In this document: positions 8,867 to 17,123 of the stretch, piece after piece
How the letters are laid out: every line of letters begins with the position of its first letter
How positions within the stretch are numbered: position 1 is the first letter of the stretch
Assembly: GCA_020354575.1 (NCBI GenBank)
Contig: CP070649.1
Coordinates: forward strand, 745,775-809,774
Origin: Candidatus Bathyarchaeota archaeon
GTDB lineage: Archaea; Thermoproteota; Bathyarchaeia; Bathyarchaeales; SOJC01
Direction: 5' to 3'
DNA length: 64,000 nucleotides
Notes under the pieces: generated by a model
What the model was told of the DNA's origin: nothing
Database searches by the model: none
The model's input: only the letters and a program-made list of their open reading frames with translations
Position numbers and translations under genes: made by a program

Positions 8867-9813
8867 GCAAACTTAGGATTGGAGTCATTGGTGTAGGCTT
8901 CTGGGGAAAAAACCATGTTCGAGTTTTTAGTGAACTTCCAGAAACCGAGTTGACCGCAATTTGCGATGTTAGCTTGGAGAGAGCTAAGCAAATTGGTAAC
9001 CAATACGGCGTCAAAGCATACGACGATAGCAAAAAATTACTTAAACGAAAAGATATTGATGCGGTTAGCATCTGCACTTGGACAACAACTCATGCAGCTG
9101 AAGCAATGAAAGCATTGAAAGCTGGGAAACATATACTTGTTGAGAAGCCATTAGCAAGCACAATCCGAGAAGCAAAGAGAATTGTGGACTTGGCTGTTCA
9201 GAAAAACAGACATCTAAGCGTGGGCTTCATAGAAAGGTTCAATCCTGTAATTCGAAGAGCAAAAAACATGCTAAAAAAAGGAGAGATTGGTGAGCTAGTC
9301 TCGGCTACTGCAAAGAGGGTCTCCCAATGGCCTGAGCGGATCGGCGACGTGGGGGTTGTGAAAGATTACGCAATTCATGAGATTGACATTATGAGGAAAA
9401 TTTTTGAAGAGGATCCAACCACGGTTTATGCAAAAGTGGGAAACCTAAGGCACACAAAATTCGAAGACTATGCTCAGATAATGCTTTCCTTCGAAAATGG
9501 AAAAACTGCCTTCATTGAAACGAATTGGCTGACCCCGGATAAAATCAGGAATTTAACCCTTACAGGGAGCGAAGCTATACTGTCTCTAGACTATCTCACG
9601 CAAGAAATTACTGTTGAAACCTCTGAGAAGACTATAAAACCACGTTTTGAATGGAAAGAACCCTTGAAGCTTGAATTGCAGCATTTTGCAAACAGTATAC
9701 TGAACAATGAAGAACTGGAAGTCACAGGCGTTGACGGTCTCAAAGCTCTCGTCATCGCTGATGCTGCGATCAAATCTTCAGAGAGGGATAGGGCAGTTAG
9801 ACTAAAATTCTAG
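8863..9813 (+). CDS. Gfo/Idh/MocA family oxidoreductase
   Basis: NAD(P)-dependent sugar oxidoreductase, 316 residues. The Rossmann motif is GVIGVGFWGKNHVR near the N-terminus, the family EKP motif is in ILVEKPLA, and the C-terminal alpha/beta substrate domain includes KDYAIHEIDIMRKIF, which carries the expected catalytic-region histidine. The ATG at 8863 overlaps the upstream stop as ATGA, so the two genes are translationally coupled. Members of this family in similar clusters oxidise UDP-GlcNAc or related NDP-sugars at C3. With the upstream dehydrogenase homologue probably inactive, this may be the only working oxidoreductase of the cluster. Confidence 0.88.
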   Translation: MSKLRIGVIGVGFWGKNHVRVFSELPETELTAICDVSLERAKQIGNQYGVKAYDDSKKLLKRKDIDAVSICTWTTTHAAEAMKALKAGKHILVEKPLASTIREAKRIVDLAVQKNRHLSVGFIERFNPVIRRAKNMLKKGEIGELVSATAKRVSQWPERIGDVGVVKDYAIHEIDIMRKIFEEDPTTVYAKVGNLRHTKFEDYAQIMLSFENGKTAFIETNWLTPDKIRNLTLTGSEAILSLDYLTQEITVETSEKTIKPRFEWKEPLKLELQHFANSILNNEELEVTGVDGLKALVIADAAIKSSERDRAVRLKF

Positions 9814-9818
9814 AAATT

Positions 9819-10103
9819 TTATTTAGGCTTTTTAATTTTTAAATTAAAAGGTTTGCCGTTTGTAAGGATATTTTTGGGGACCTTTTCCTTCCACTTCTTT
9901 AAGAAGGAAATCTCATCTTTTCTATCGCGAAGCTCATCTGGCAGCATTTCGGGAATTTCTTCACGAATAGGAAACCAGCGAAGGCACTTTGTGCAAATAA
10001 TCATACCATCAATAATCTCTTCTTTTTCTGCAAAAACATGCAGTTCAAGAGGATAGTGCTTATCAATTGGACAGGCGAGGATATCCATCAACTTCTTCTT
10101 CAT
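9819..10103 (-). CDS. Trm112-like zinc protein
   Basis: Small protein (94 residues) of the Trm112 family, which in eukaryotes and archaea acts as an activating partner of several methyltransferases that modify tRNA, rRNA and release factor. The start is the ATG at 10103, preceded by GGGAGG at a 6-nt spacing. Visible features are MDILACPIDKHYPLEL with its CP motif, then IICTKCLRWFPI with a CxxC pair and EIPEMLPDELR. It converges on the Gfo/Idh gene with only 5 bp between stops. A SAM methyltransferase at 14072 is nearby but not adjacent. Confidence 0.85.
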   Translation of the reverse strand: MKKKLMDILACPIDKHYPLELHVFAEKEEIIDGMIICTKCLRWFPIREEIPEMLPDELRDRKDEISFLKKWKEKVPKNILTNGKPFNLKIKKPK

Positions 10104-10247
10104 CAAAAGCCTCCCGGACATCGGAGACATTTTCGTCAAGTTCACATAAAAGACTTGCGTAGCGAACTCTTGAAATATTTGATGAAAGAACGCGCTTCAT
10201 TCAAAAACAGTTTTTACCTGGAGCGCCATAGACAATGTTAGAATAAA

Positions 10248-12155
10248 ATGCTGTTCTTATGGGACGTAGATTTCACAGACACGAGCCGTGAGATCAAGCT
10301 CAAGTTCTATGATTCTTCCAACAGAAAACTTGAGCAGTTCAGTGTTAGCGATTACAGACCCTACTTCTTAGCTGCTCATCCATTATCAAAGGAAGAGGAA
10401 GAAGCCGTGGCAAACATTCAAGGTGAAGTAGAGCTTGTCCAAAGAAAGAACTTGTTCACCAACAGAATGATGACACTTTCAAAAGTCCAAGCCTGGACAC
10501 CTATGCTTCTAAAGAAAGGTCTGAAACATTTTAGATCTGCTTGGGAAAGCGAAATTCAATATGGTCGGAGCTACGTTTATGACAAGGGACTCACCTTCGG
10601 TGCGCCTTACAAACGCGAAGGTAATGACTTCACAATTGTTGACAGCAATAAGCCCCTAAAAATCAGGGAAGAATTGAGTGAGCCTTTTGCACAAGAAAGA
10701 AAAGAATCACCATTGAAATACGCTCAGATCAGAGAGTGGCTGAGCTTATGCAATTATTCAATCCCTAAGATTGACTTGGCTTTCATAAGTGGTAAAAAAG
10801 AGCAAAACGAAAATAGTGAACAGATTTATCTCGGCTTTCTGCTTGCAAGAATTGCCAACATTCCTTTTCCTGAAGCGCATAAAAGCAGAAGAGTGAGTGA
10901 TTGGATAAAATCCATGATCTATACATATCTCCGCCGTAACCAGATTCTAATCCCCACATCCACAGAACTACGATTGGGAGAAAAAACCCATCGGATTCCC
11001 GGAGCTCTCACTCTTGAACCAGAAGCAGGAATATATTTCAACACAATCGTCTGTGACTTTGAGAGTCTGTATCCAAGTTGTATAGATAAATATAACCTCT
11101 CCTACGAAACGATAGACTGCCAACATAAAGAATGCACCCAAAATAAGATGCCTGACACAAAGCACCACATATGCACTAAACGGAAGGGATTCTACTCTCT
11201 CCTAATTGGTGCCTTAAAGGATCTTAGAATCCGCTGGTTCAAACCTTTATCTAGCAAGAAAAGCATTCCAGCAGAAGAAACCCGGAAAGCGAAGGCAGCA
11301 TCCAAACTTCTCAAATTAATAAGCGTCTCCAGCTATGGAGTTACTGTCCGTATTCATGGCGTTGCTTGTCCCCCTCTTGCTGAATCCATAACAGCTTGTG
11401 GTCGCTGGGTCCTCCAAAAAACTTGGAAAATGGCAAAAGAAGCAGGGATGCATCCCACCTACGGAGATACGGACTCGATCTTCTTGAATAACCCAACAAC
11501 TAAGCAAGTTCAAGCACTCATAAACAACGTAAAAGAAAAGCTCAAACTCGACTTAACCATAGAGCAACAATACACTCTTTGTGTATTGCCAAAAGCTAAA
11601 AAAGCATATTTTGGAATCACGAAAGACGGAATTTCTGACTTGAAAGGCTTAACTGCCATAAAATCCAATGCTCCCATGCTCATTCAAAGGGTTTTTCAAG
11701 ATTGTGTCAAAGTCCTTGGGCATGTTCGGAATATGGAACAATATTTGTTAGCGAAAAAAGAAATAGAAGCTCTAGTTAATGCGGCGATAAAAAAATTGCG
11801 AAGACACGAGGTAAATTTTGAGGATTTGGTATATTCGACACGATTATATTACGACCCAAATGAGCGAGCCATTACAACCAAAATTATGCCTCAGCCTTAC
11901 CAATGCGCACTTCAGCTAATCGACGCTGGCGAAAAAGTAAACCGCCGAGACATCGTTCACTTCGTAAAAGTAAAACCATTTACCTATAAAGGTCGGAGCT
12001 TCACAGTGAAGCCCTTTGGTCATGTGAAGAGCGTATCTGAAATCAACGTGGAGGATTATGTTCGCAATCTAAAAACGGCTTTGGAGCAAACTTTCAAGCC
12101 TATGGATATTCAGTTAGAAAGAATGGCGAAAATAACCGACTGGCTAGAGAGTTAG
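10248..12155 (+). CDS. Family B DNA polymerase lacking the 3'-5' exonuclease domain
   Basis: DNA polymerase of family B, 635 residues, against about 780-900 for replicative archaeal PolB. The N-terminal domain runs to about residue 120 (AWESEIQYGRSYVYDKGL). The exonuclease domain that should follow (with a FDIET-type motif) is replaced by about 90 residues without its motifs. The polymerase domain is intact: motif A DFESLYPS (270-277), motif B region KLISVSSYG (356-364, with V360 where Asn is usual) and motif C YGDTDS (405-410). A Cys/His-rich insert after motif A (C291, H293, C296, C309) may bind metal. The thumb resembles crenarchaeal PolB1. It may serve in repair or translesion synthesis; another replicative polymerase is expected elsewhere. 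Confidence 0.9.
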   Translation: MLFLWDVDFTDTSREIKLKFYDSSNRKLEQFSVSDYRPYFLAAHPLSKEEEEAVANIQGEVELVQRKNLFTNRMMTLSKVQAWTPMLLKKGLKHFRSAWESEIQYGRSYVYDKGLTFGAPYKREGNDFTIVDSNKPLKIREELSEPFAQERKESPLKYAQIREWLSLCNYSIPKIDLAFISGKKEQNENSEQIYLGFLLARIANIPFPEAHKSRRVSDWIKSMIYTYLRRNQILIPTSTELRLGEKTHRIPGALTLEPEAGIYFNTIVCDFESLYPSCIDKYNLSYETIDCQHKECTQNKMPDTKHHICTKRKGFYSLLIGALKDLRIRWFKPLSSKKSIPAEETRKAKAASKLLKLISVSSYGVTVRIHGVACPPLAESITACGRWVLQKTWKMAKEAGMHPTYGDTDSIFLNNPTTKQVQALINNVKEKLKLDLTIEQQYTLCVLPKAKKAYFGITKDGISDLKGLTAIKSNAPMLIQRVFQDCVKVLGHVRNMEQYLLAKKEIEALVNAAIKKLRRHEVNFEDLVYSTRLYYDPNERAITTKIMPQPYQCALQLIDAGEKVNRRDIVHFVKVKPFTYKGRSFTVKPFGHVKSVSEINVEDYVRNLKTALEQTFKPMDIQLERMAKITDWLES

Positions 12156-12941
12156 ATTGGATTTTCCATTAACATTCCATTCTTTAGTGGAAAATTTTTC
12201 TCTTTTCAGCTTCCGAGCAAGCTTCAACTCATCTTCCGTTAGGTTCCCTTCAACAAGGTCTCTGCTTAGAACCTTCTCAAATCCTTCAACCACCGCCTTA
12301 CAAACTTTAGCAACTGATACTTGACGACCTAACTCGCCTACAATTGATGTAATCTTTCTCTCTGCGATCTTCTCGAGATCCACTGAAGCTTTGATCCACG
12401 GAACTTTTAGAAAGGTAAACATTTTTCTTAAATCAACATCCACCAAGAACGTGCCATGCTGAAGGACTACACCTTTGCGATTTGCCTGAGAGCTCCCCGA
12501 GAGCTTTCGTCCCCCAATTGTAATATTTGGACATTGTTTGTAATTGCCCTTAGTGAAATCAGCATCTACTCCAAGAATATGAGCGGTCTCTACAATCCCC
12601 CTACAAATATAGTTGAAAATCTCTGCAACATCGTTTATTCCTAAATCTTCCTTCTTCGCTACAATAGAGTAGGTAAGTTCGTTCTCTTCATCATGATAAA
12701 CCGCGCCACCACCAGATATACGTCTTACAACATCAACGCCATGACTACTGCAATTCTCCAAGTTGACCTCACTATAGATATTCTGAAAACGACCAATAGA
12801 AACTGCGGAAGGATGCCATCTATAAAGCCGTAGAGTGTTAGGCGTTTTTTCGCAAATCCTCGATTGTAGTATCGCTTCATCAATTGCCATATTTTTAAAA
12901 GCATCATACGCTTTTGGCTTGAGCAACCGCCAAGGCATCAT
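12144..12941 (-). CDS. lplA: Lipoate-protein ligase A family protein
   Basis: Attaches lipoate (or a related biotin-like cofactor) to the lysine of acceptor domains such as the E2 or GcvH proteins. About 265 residues, with family motifs RRISGGGAVYHDE and ITIGGRKLSGSSQ, the lysine of the latter being the conserved ligand-binding residue. I chose the ATG at 12941 (MMPWRLL). The open frame continues 89 codons upstream but there lies antisense to the threonine dehydratase promoter and gene and has no family similarity. A TATA-like TTTATAAG on the minus strand (about 12975-12982) is about 35 nt upstream. The 3' end overlaps the polymerase gene by 12 bp. Confidence 0.88.
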   Translation of the reverse strand: MMPWRLLKPKAYDAFKNMAIDEAILQSRICEKTPNTLRLYRWHPSAVSIGRFQNIYSEVNLENCSSHGVDVVRRISGGGAVYHDEENELTYSIVAKKEDLGINDVAEIFNYICRGIVETAHILGVDADFTKGNYKQCPNITIGGRKLSGSSQANRKGVVLQHGTFLVDVDLRKMFTFLKVPWIKASVDLEKIAERKITSIVGELGRQVSVAKVCKAVVEGFEKVLSRDLVEGNLTEDELKLARKLKREKFSTKEWNVNGKSNLTL

Positions 12942-13079
12942 TGCAAGTTCAAGTCGTCCATTATCAAATCGATCCTTATAAATTTGAACAAGAATTGTAG
13001 GAGAAGTTTTTTTGAATCCCAGGCAAAATCGTTTGCATCTATTATTTATTTGCTGAAGTGCTACCTTCTCTCGATATGT

Positions 13080-14042
13080 ATGTTGGAAGAGATAGAGCGC
13101 GCTTATCAGCGAATAAAAGCAATTGCTAATCCAACTCCCATTATGACTTCGTCTACACTCGACAAAAAAACTGGAAGTAAATGTTTTCTGAAATGTGAAA
13201 ACTTTCAAAAAACTGGAAGCTTCAAATTTCGGGGTGCTTATAATGCTTTATCACAATTACCTCAAGCGCAAAAGAAGAAGGGTGTAATAACTCATTCCTC
13301 TGGAAATCATGCACAAGCACTTGCTTTGGCTGCGAAGCTCCTAGAAATAGAAGCAACAATCGCCATGCCTGAGCATGCTTCACAAGTGAAAGTAACAGCT
13401 ACACGAAATTATGGAGCAAAAATCATTACTTGTGGACCTCAACCAACTGATAGAGAAAGGGCAGTCATCCCCCTAATTAGGAAACATGGTTACGTACTTG
13501 TGCATCCTTCCAATGATTTGCGAATCATTGCTGGTGCTGGAACAGTTGCTTACGAAATGATAAAAAACGTAGGGGAATTAGATTATATATTCGGTCCTGT
13601 TGGTGGTGGGGGATTGATAAGCGGAACAGCAATCGCCACCAAAAGTCTTCTTCCTTCATCGAAAGTAATTGGAGTAGAACCTGAAAAAGCAAATGACGCT
13701 TATCAATCTTTTAGAGTCGGGAAAATAATCCCGGTGAAAGACCCGGATACCATAGCAGATGGATTGCGAACCTCTCTTGGAAACAATACTTTCAAGATTA
13801 TCATGAAAAACGTAGATCAGATAATTACTGTTTCAGAAGAAGAAATCATCGATGCAATGCAGTTTCTTTGGGAAAGATTGAAACTAGTAGTCGAGCCCTC
13901 AGGAGCCGTCTCTTTGGCTGGAGTATTCTCAAATCAAATAAACTTGTCATCAAAAAGAGTAGGAATCATAATTAGTGGAGGAAACATCGATCTAACCGAC
14001 TTCTTTGCGAGAATTCGTAAGCGAGCTGGCGTGATTGGTTAG
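13080..14042 (+). CDS. Threonine dehydratase / serine-threonine racemase family, PLP enzyme
   Basis: Fold-type II PLP enzyme of 320 residues, related to threonine ammonia-lyase (IlvA/TdcB) and serine racemase. The PLP lysine is K49 in TGSFKFRGAY, and the glycine-rich phosphate loop is GPVGGGGLISG in the middle of the protein. There is no C-terminal ACT regulatory domain, so it is the short catabolic form. ATG 13080 (MLEEIERAYQR) is chosen because the frame upstream runs through promoter DNA with poor coding character; a TATA-like TATTATTTATT (about 13040-13050) precedes it. It could be catabolic threonine deaminase or a racemase; the family does not separate these by motif. Confidence 0.88.
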   Translation: MLEEIERAYQRIKAIANPTPIMTSSTLDKKTGSKCFLKCENFQKTGSFKFRGAYNALSQLPQAQKKKGVITHSSGNHAQALALAAKLLEIEATIAMPEHASQVKVTATRNYGAKIITCGPQPTDRERAVIPLIRKHGYVLVHPSNDLRIIAGAGTVAYEMIKNVGELDYIFGPVGGGGLISGTAIATKSLLPSSKVIGVEPEKANDAYQSFRVGKIIPVKDPDTIADGLRTSLGNNTFKIIMKNVDQIITVSEEEIIDAMQFLWERLKLVVEPSGAVSLAGVFSNQINLSSKRVGIIISGGNIDLTDFFARIRKRAGVIG

Positions 14043-14071
14043 AATCACATTGCATACCCGCAATTTTGCTG

Positions 14072-14644
14072 CTAGGCTGCAGTGAACTTTCTGCATATCG
14101 CAATGTGGCATTTGATATTATTGTCAGTTTCTAGTAGTTCTGCTTTCAACCCTGCAGATTTTAGATGCTTTATGAAACGGCGTTCGGAATACTTCTTCTT
14201 TAAACCTGTGACAACTATGACTCCATCAGCCTTAATTATACGTCGCATTTCAAGGAGAGTATTTAGCGGATTTGGCATATTTTGCAGGAGCGTTACTGCG
14301 AATAGTATGTCAAAACAGCTTTGCTGCAGAGGAGTCTGATCTGCATCTGCTAGAATTAGATGAATGTTAGCGCCTCGCTTCTTTCGGAGTTCTATCTTTC
14401 TCAGCATGGTCCTCGAGATATCAAGACCAACGACCTGTCTTGTACTTCTCTGAATTTTTGGGAGAAGTAATCCTGTTCCACAGCCTAAGTCAATAATGGA
14501 GCCTTGATTTTTGAGTTCTAGGTGTTTTAAAGCTGTCTCGATTTTGGCATTTTGCTCATTCAAATATCGGTCATCGTAGATATCTGCGGTATTATTGTAA
14601 TGATTTCGATGTTCGCGTTTTTGTTCCCAATCCGCCATGCTCAT
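14072..14644 (-). CDS. Class I SAM-dependent methyltransferase
   Basis: Small methyltransferase (190 residues) of the UbiE/type 11 group. SAM-binding motif I is IIDLGCGTGLLLP, motif II includes VVGLDISRTML, and the post-motif region FDILFAVTLLQNM is typical. The substrate is unknown. It is transcribed divergently from NucS across a 50-bp gap and stands alone between two genes on the other strand. In-frame starts are 14644 and 14638 (MSMADWEQ). Confidence 0.85.
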   Translation of the reverse strand: MSMADWEQKREHRNHYNNTADIYDDRYLNEQNAKIETALKHLELKNQGSIIDLGCGTGLLLPKIQRSTRQVVGLDISRTMLRKIELRKKRGANIHLILADADQTPLQQSCFDILFAVTLLQNMPNPLNTLLEMRRIIKADGVIVVTGLKKKYSERRFIKHLKSAGLKAELLETDNNIKCHIAICRKFTAA

Positions 14645-14693
14645 CAGAAGTTTTATGTAAAAATGATCCTACTAAGGGTTGCTGGTGAGCTTC

Positions 14694-15482
14694 ATGTCCA
14701 TTCGAAAAAGCGTTATCACCTATGAAAATCCCGAAGTAAATGAAGAAATTGTGATGGCGATAAAGGATGGACTCCAGAAACGTAGGACTCTGCTTCTGAT
14801 TGGAAACTGCTGGGTCGATTATAAAGGCAGAGCAAGTAGTCGGCTGGAGCCAGGAGAGCGTCTTCTGATCATTAAAGAGGACGGCTCTGTTCTAGTTCAT
14901 AGACCAAGTGGCTACGAAGCAGTAAATTGGCAACCTCCGGGCTGCATTTTTCAAGCATCTGTTCGTGACAACTCTCTAAAGATTAAAGCCCTGCGTCGTA
15001 AACCTCGCGAATCACTAGACATATTCTTTGACCATCTCTATCTTCTTTCGATAATGAAACTAGATGACGCAGGAGAATTCTCGCTTCATGCAAGCGAAAA
15101 AGACATGCAAAAAGCAGTGCTTCTGAAACCTTCCATAATTGAGGAAGGCTTAAAGCCAATAAGTTTTGAGAAAAGAGTTGATCCAGGGTTTGTGGATATT
15201 TATGCTATAGACAAAGATGGCAAATTTGTAGTCGTGGAGATTAAGCGAAAAGTTGCTGGACGCAATGCTGTTTTGCAATTATCGAAGTATGTGAAAGCAG
15301 TGCAAGCTATTGTTAACCGTGAAGTAAGGGGGGTCCTTGCAGCACCAGCCCTCGCAAAAGGAACACATAAACTATTAGTCACACTTGGATTAACCTTCAA
15401 ATCCCTAGATCCTCAAAAATGTGCCAGAATTCTGCATAAATCTCAAACAAGAAGGCTTTCGGATTTCTTTGCCACGTCTTAG
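14694..15482 (+). CDS. nucS: Endonuclease NucS / EndoMS
   Basis: Endonuclease that in archaea and actinobacteria cuts mismatched or branched DNA and works with the sliding clamp. It has 262 residues from ATG 14694, preceded by GGTGA at a 5-nt spacing. The N-terminal DNA-binding domain covers about 1-120. The RecB-like nuclease domain carries the active-site pattern GFVDIYAID and VVVEIKRK (D...ExK). The C-terminus TRRLSDFFATS resembles a PCNA-interacting peptide (LxxFF). NreA, another PCNA-binding repair protein, is encoded 1.6 kb away. Confidence 0.94.
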   Translation: MSIRKSVITYENPEVNEEIVMAIKDGLQKRRTLLLIGNCWVDYKGRASSRLEPGERLLIIKEDGSVLVHRPSGYEAVNWQPPGCIFQASVRDNSLKIKALRRKPRESLDIFFDHLYLLSIMKLDDAGEFSLHASEKDMQKAVLLKPSIIEEGLKPISFEKRVDPGFVDIYAIDKDGKFVVVEIKRKVAGRNAVLQLSKYVKAVQAIVNREVRGVLAAPALAKGTHKLLVTLGLTFKSLDPQKCARILHKSQTRRLSDFFATS

Positions 15483-15531
15483 TAGTCGTAATACTTATGT
15501 ATCAATTTTAATGGTGTTGACTGCGAGAATT

Positions 15532-16749
15532 ATGCTAAAGCTAACTATAAGTGAAAGTGAGTACAGAACACGGATCGATCGAGTTAAAGAAATACTTGTT
15601 AATAGAGGTCTTGATGCACTTTATCTGACAAATGGTATCAGCTTCTTCTATTTAACGGGCTTTTCATATATCGCTACTGAACGTCCTGCAGCCTTAGTTA
15701 TTCCTGTTGAAGGTGAAATCACTTTTATGGGACCATTATTGGAAATCGACCATATTCCAATGAAAACTCGCCTTATTCAAAACATAAAAACTTACTTCGA
15801 TTATCCGGGGAAGAAACACCCTATCGACCACTTTGCAAAAATCTTGGGAGACATGGGCTTGGCTAATAAACCAATAGGCATTGATAACCTAGCTGGCGCG
15901 GCTGGAATTTGGGGATATAGTGGGCCTGCTATTACAGAAGTGTTGCCTAAGGCCAAGTTTGTTGTGGCAAAGGACATTATCCAGAATATGCGACTAATAA
16001 AATCTGAAGGCGAAATCGCACTTATTCGTGAAAGTGCAAAGTGGGCGAACTTGGCTCACTCACTATTGCAGGAATATACCTCCCCTGGATTATGGGATTT
16101 TGATGTTGCCACCGCAGCAAGTCACGAGGCCTCACTGATCATGAAGAAAACCCTAGGTCATGACTACGAACCTCAACGCTGGGGGCGATATCCCGCAAGC
16201 GCTGGTTTCCGTGGACAAGTCGGTGAAATGGCTGCCATTCCCCACTCAATAGCTACAAGGCGACCTATGAAAGAGGGTGATGTTCTTGTAACTGGAGCAG
16301 GTGCCGATGTCGGTGGTTATAGCTGTGAACTCGAGCGAACTCTATTTTTAGGCAAACCAATGCCCAAACAACAAAGATATTTCAAAGCGATGGTGAAAGC
16401 TCAAGAAAAAGCATTTGAAGTTATCAAGCCAGGAGCGAAATGTAGTAGCGTGGACAAGGCAACGACACGGGTCTTTAAACAAACTGGATTTGGGCAGCTC
16501 ATGCGACATCATACAGGTCATGGCATAGGATTAGAAGGTCATGAACCACCCTGGTTGGATGTTGGGAATGATGCCATTCTCAAACCAGGAATGGTCATAA
16601 GCTGTGAGCCCGGAATTTATGAGCAGGGCTTTGGTGGGTTTAGGCATTCTGATTCGATTCTTGTAACCCAAGATGGGGCCGAAATTATAACATATTATCC
16701 AAGAGGTCTAGACGCACTCACAATTTTGAGTAGCCAATCAATTTCGTGA
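15532..16749 (+). CDS. M24 (creatinase / aminopeptidase P) family protein with altered metal ligands
   Basis: Pita-bread fold protein of the Xaa-Pro peptidase family, about 405 residues from ATG 15532 (MLKLTISESEYRTRIDR); ATG 15511 is an alternative. The creatinase N-terminal domain (NGISFFYLTGFSYIATERP) and C-terminal catalytic domain are recognisable. Of the five metal ligands, the first Asp is Gly (VTGAGA), the second Asp is Glu (SCELERT), the His is kept (HHTGHGIG), the first Glu is kept (CEPGIYE), and the last Glu is Ser (GGFRHSDS). Loss of three of five suggests it is not a canonical metallopeptidase; a creatinase-like metal-free hydrolase is possible. Confidence 0.85.
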   Translation: MLKLTISESEYRTRIDRVKEILVNRGLDALYLTNGISFFYLTGFSYIATERPAALVIPVEGEITFMGPLLEIDHIPMKTRLIQNIKTYFDYPGKKHPIDHFAKILGDMGLANKPIGIDNLAGAAGIWGYSGPAITEVLPKAKFVVAKDIIQNMRLIKSEGEIALIRESAKWANLAHSLLQEYTSPGLWDFDVATAASHEASLIMKKTLGHDYEPQRWGRYPASAGFRGQVGEMAAIPHSIATRRPMKEGDVLVTGAGADVGGYSCELERTLFLGKPMPKQQRYFKAMVKAQEKAFEVIKPGAKCSSVDKATTRVFKQTGFGQLMRHHTGHGIGLEGHEPPWLDVGNDAILKPGMVISCEPGIYEQGFGGFRHSDSILVTQDGAEIITYYPRGLDALTILSSQSIS

Positions 16750-16760
16750 TTCGCGCAAAC

Positions 16761-16768
16761 TATTTAAA
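16761..16768 (+). promoter_or_regulatory. TATA box of the zinc-ribbon gene, leaderless spacing
   Basis: TATTTAAATC (about 16760-16769) is centred about 28 nt upstream of ATG 16793. This predicts transcription starting at or next to the start codon, that is, a leaderless mRNA. Confidence 0.5.
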
Positions 16769-16792
16769 TCCATTTTGGTTTCCTACCTTGGG

Positions 16793-17119
16793 ATGCTTAT
16801 GACATTTTGTACTGATTGTGGTGAAAAGCTTCCAGAGAACGCCTATTTTTGTCCTAAATGTGGGCAAAGAACCCGAAGTGGAGCTGAAGCTGGAATCTCA
16901 ACTCCGTGGGAGGATCTGCGCGAGACCTTTTCTAAAATGGGAGAAGAAATAGAGAACGCATTTTCAATAGCTGGCAAAGAAATGGAAAAAGCCCTTAAAA
17001 TTGCACGCGATAAAATTGTGGAAGCAACCAGTAAAGAGCCCATTATCTGTCCCGATTGCGAAGAAAAGAATCCAGCCTCTACACGCTTTTGTTACAACTG
17101 TGGAAAGAAGCTAAAATAA
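16793..17119 (+). CDS. Double zinc-ribbon protein with central helix
   Basis: Small protein of 108 residues made of two four-cysteine zinc ribbons joined by a charged helix. The first ribbon is FCTDCGEKLP...YFCPKCGQR and the second IICPDCEEKN...RFCYNCGKK. The linker (about 40-85) is rich in Glu, Lys and Ala and probably forms a helix or coiled coil. ATG 16793 fits the leaderless promoter; ATG 16799 is the alternative. Such proteins are common in archaea and usually of unknown role. It has no operon partner; the next gene converges on it. Confidence 0.75.
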   Translation: MLMTFCTDCGEKLPENAYFCPKCGQRTRSGAEAGISTPWEDLRETFSKMGEEIENAFSIAGKEMEKALKIARDKIVEATSKEPIICPDCEEKNPASTRFCYNCGKKLK

Positions 17120-17123
17120 AAAC

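Noticed and set aside
12945-13208. N-terminal extension of the lipoate ligase frame
   Set aside because: It runs antisense through the threonine dehydratase promoter and first codons and shows no family similarity; a TATA box fits the shorter start.
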